A DNA stretch of 12,838 nucleotides from Acidobacteriaceae bacterium. GTDB lineage: Bacteria > Acidobacteriota > Terriglobia > Terriglobales > Acidobacteriaceae. Location of the stretch: NCBI GenBank assembly GCA_003165855.1, contig PMXH01000529.1, positions 1 through 12,838 of the forward strand, read 5' to 3'. The notes beneath the pieces are model-generated. The model did no database searches, had not been told where the DNA came from, and worked only from the letters and a program-made list of their open reading frames with translations. A program made the translations under genes and the position numbers. Positions 11,508 through 12,838 of the stretch are shown here, piece by piece; position 1 is the stretch's first letter, and each line of letters begins with the position of its first letter.

Positions 11508-12713
11508 CTACTGGCTGAGCTTGATCGCGAGTTGACGCTCGGGCGGCGTCATCCGGCTCCAGAGTTTCTGCAGGTCATCCTGCAGTGCCTCGTTGTCGGG
11601 CTGCTTATGCAGAGCGAGCGCAAACCAGCGATAGGCCGTCGGTAAATCGCGCGGCGTGCAGGTGCCGGTGGAGTAAACCGCGCCCAGCGACATCATTGCT
11701 TTCGGATTGGACTGTTCGGCGGCTGGCTTCAATAACCGCATGCCGCGATCGCAGTCCTGGCCCACCCCGCGTCCGTAAATGTAGCGTTCCGCTTCGCTCA
11801 CCGGATCAACTGGCTTGACTGGCGTCGGCTTGCGCTCCCGTGGTTTCACCACGGCAGGCGCTTCGGTCTGCGGAGCAGACGTATTGGAATCAGCACTCGC
11901 GTGTGGCGCCACGGAATCCGCGGGCTTTGAATCGCTGGGATCGGCCTGCGCAGGCGCAGTCTGCGGCGAACTGTTCTGTGGTGCAGTGGTCTCTGAAGGA
12001 GTCGCTTGGGGCGCCGCCGATTCCGCCGCAGGTGGCGTCGCCGCCCCGCTGCTGGCGGCATCCGAGTTCGTCCCCACCGGAGTTGGCGCGGCGCTCGTTG
12101 TACTTCCAGAATCCGCGTTGCTCGGCGCAGGTTCCGCCGATTGCGTGGTCGCCGCAGGTTTCCCGTCGCCCTTGGTCAGCCAGTCGAAGCCTCCCTGTTT
12201 CCAGCGCAAATATCCGAAACCGCCCACCAACATCAAAGCCACCACAATCAACGCGAACTTGCCCCGGCTCCACCTCCCGCCTTCTTCCTCATCTTTGAGA
12301 AGGTAGTCCAGATTTCCGGAAGAGCGCAACGCATCGTGGCCGTGCGGCGGATCAGAATGCTGTCGCGACTGATCCACGCTCGGTCTACCTGCAGGCGTGT
12401 TCAATCCTAAGAATGACGGCCCCGTGATTGGCGGGATACTGCTTGCGGAAGAACTGCTTGTCGAAGAGCTGCCTGTCGACGAACTGCTCGCCCGTGGAGA
12501 AGTTACCGGCGTTGCCTCCGTCGCGGAACGTGCCGGCAGACGTGGCTCCGCAGGCCCACCGCCCGATCCCGACTCGGCCTTCTTTTCCCCAGGCGTAACC
12601 GTCGCCCGCACCGCAGGCCCCGCCGCCTCCGTCTTTCCCACCAGTGCCGCTCCGCACATGCCGCAAAAACGGTTAGCCTCGGAGTTTTCGTTCCCGCAAC
12701 GTCCACAGCGCAC
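11508..12713 (-). CDS. Zinc-ribbon, single-pass membrane protein with SEL1-like repeats
   Basis: This encodes 401 residues. The N-terminus is a zinc ribbon: C3-x2-C6 and C17-x2-C20 (MRCGRCG... FCGMCGAAL). A Ser/Pro-rich linker leads to an acidic patch (DEEEGGRW, 141-148) and a single transmembrane helix at about 152-169 with Arg/Lys either side. Residues about 184-300 are Pro/Ala/Ser/Thr-rich. The C-terminal part, about 305-371, has SEL1-like (TPR-type) repeats (SEAERYIYGRGVGQDCDRGM; AMMSLGAVYSTG; TAYRWFALAL), with C321 and C351 able to form a disulfide if periplasmic. The likely topology is cytoplasmic zinc ribbon and periplasmic repeats, suggesting a scaffold or sensor; that is inference. 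The start is GTG 12713 with AAGGAGG four bases away. It lies upstream of the ECF sigma gene on the same strand. Confidence 0.85.
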   Translation of the reverse strand: MRCGRCGNENSEANRFCGMCGAALVGKTEAAGPAVRATVTPGEKKAESGSGGGPAEPRLPARSATEATPVTSPRASSSSTGSSSTSSSSASSIPPITGPSFLGLNTPAGRPSVDQSRQHSDPPHGHDALRSSGNLDYLLKDEEEGGRWSRGKFALIVVALMLVGGFGYLRWKQGGFDWLTKGDGKPAATTQSAEPAPSNADSGSTTSAAPTPVGTNSDAASSGAATPPAAESAAPQATPSETTAPQNSSPQTAPAQADPSDSKPADSVAPHASADSNTSAPQTEAPAVVKPRERKPTPVKPVDPVSEAERYIYGRGVGQDCDRGMRLLKPAAEQSNPKAMMSLGAVYSTGTCTPRDLPTAYRWFALALHKQPDNEALQDDLQKLWSRMTPPERQLAIKLSQ

Positions 12714-12717
12714 TCGC

Positions 12718-12724
12718 CCTCCTT
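12718..12724 (-). promoter_or_regulatory. Ribosome-binding site deciding the GTG start of the SEL1 gene
   Basis: On the minus strand, AAGGAGG ends four bases before GTG 12713. The GTG also opens directly on the zinc-ribbon cysteines, so both lines of evidence agree. Confidence 0.8.
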
Positions 12725-12741
12725 AAAGCCTCTACCCTCAC

Positions 12742-12771
12742 AGAATACAGTTGCCAGCGCCCCGTTGTCAG
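12742..12771 (-). promoter_or_regulatory. Possible promoter of the SEL1 gene
   Basis: On the minus strand, CTGACA (12771-12766) and TATTCT (12747-12742) are 18 bases apart, matching consensus at five and four positions. Part of it lies within the GTTGCCAG repeat cluster. Moderate support only. Confidence 0.4.
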
Positions 12772-12838
12772 TTGCTAGTTTAACCGGGCACAGCTCTCGC
12801 AATTTGCTCGCGTAGACTGGCAACTGGGTACTGGCAAC
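12750..12838. repeat. ACTGGCAAC repeat cluster, cut by the window end
   Basis: ACTGGCAAC occurs at 12816-12824 and 12830-12838, and the reverse complement of its last eight bases (GTTGCCAG) at 12750-12757. A looser relative, GTCAGTTGCTAGT, lies at 12767-12779. The array continues past the window edge, so its full extent is unknown. Confidence 0.55.

Noticed and set aside
11815..12306. Ala/Gly-rich plus-strand frame opposite the SEL1 gene
   Set aside because: It is antisense to the Pro/Ala/Ser/Thr linker, whose biased codons keep the opposite frame open.

Overview
The window most likely comes from an acidobacterium, probably class Terriglobia. This is an inference from gene content and style. 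It holds a large Oar-like TonB-dependent receptor with an N-terminal carboxypeptidase-regulatory-like domain. It also holds a TIGR03118 protein whose C-terminal Ig-like domain is interrupted by hydrophobic segments, plus small secreted DUF4440 and DUF1579 proteins. TTG starts are common, and the spacers carry several families of GC-rich hairpin repeats. No phage, plasmid, transposase or CRISPR genes are visible.

Layout, plus strand (1-10703). The window opens inside a pyridoxamine-5'-phosphate-oxidase-family gene with its 5' end cut off. Two small secreted proteins follow: DUF4440/NTF2-like, then DUF1579, which has a clear sigma70-type promoter. Next are aspS (aspartyl-tRNA synthetase), a secreted TIGR03118 protein ended by a strong intrinsic terminator, and a 1066-residue TonB-dependent receptor. 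A 578-base spacer with a 163-base tandem duplication precedes rpsU (ribosomal protein S21). A 392-base repeat-laden spacer then precedes a small protein with two zinc-ribbon modules.

Layout, minus strand (12713-10825). A membrane protein with an N-terminal zinc ribbon, one transmembrane helix, a Pro/Ala/Ser/Thr-rich linker and C-terminal SEL1-like repeats is followed by an ECF sigma factor. The sigma gene converges on the zinc-ribbon gene. No anti-sigma gene lies beside it.

The genes do not form one pathway. aspS and rpsU are core translation genes. The receptor and secreted proteins are envelope functions, and the ECF sigma factor with the zinc-ribbon/SEL1 protein may be a regulatory pair, which is speculative. 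Most genes stand alone with their own spacer.

The most notable non-coding feature is a set of hairpins beginning TGTRG and then a perfect or near-perfect stem. They sit within about 25 bases of the stop codons of four genes: aspS, the TonB receptor, the ECF sigma factor and the SEL1 gene. Their stem sequences differ but the architecture is shared. I did not find a clearly novel multi-gene system. The best leads are these 3'-end hairpin families, the tandem 163-base repeat and the split C-terminal domain of the TIGR03118 protein.
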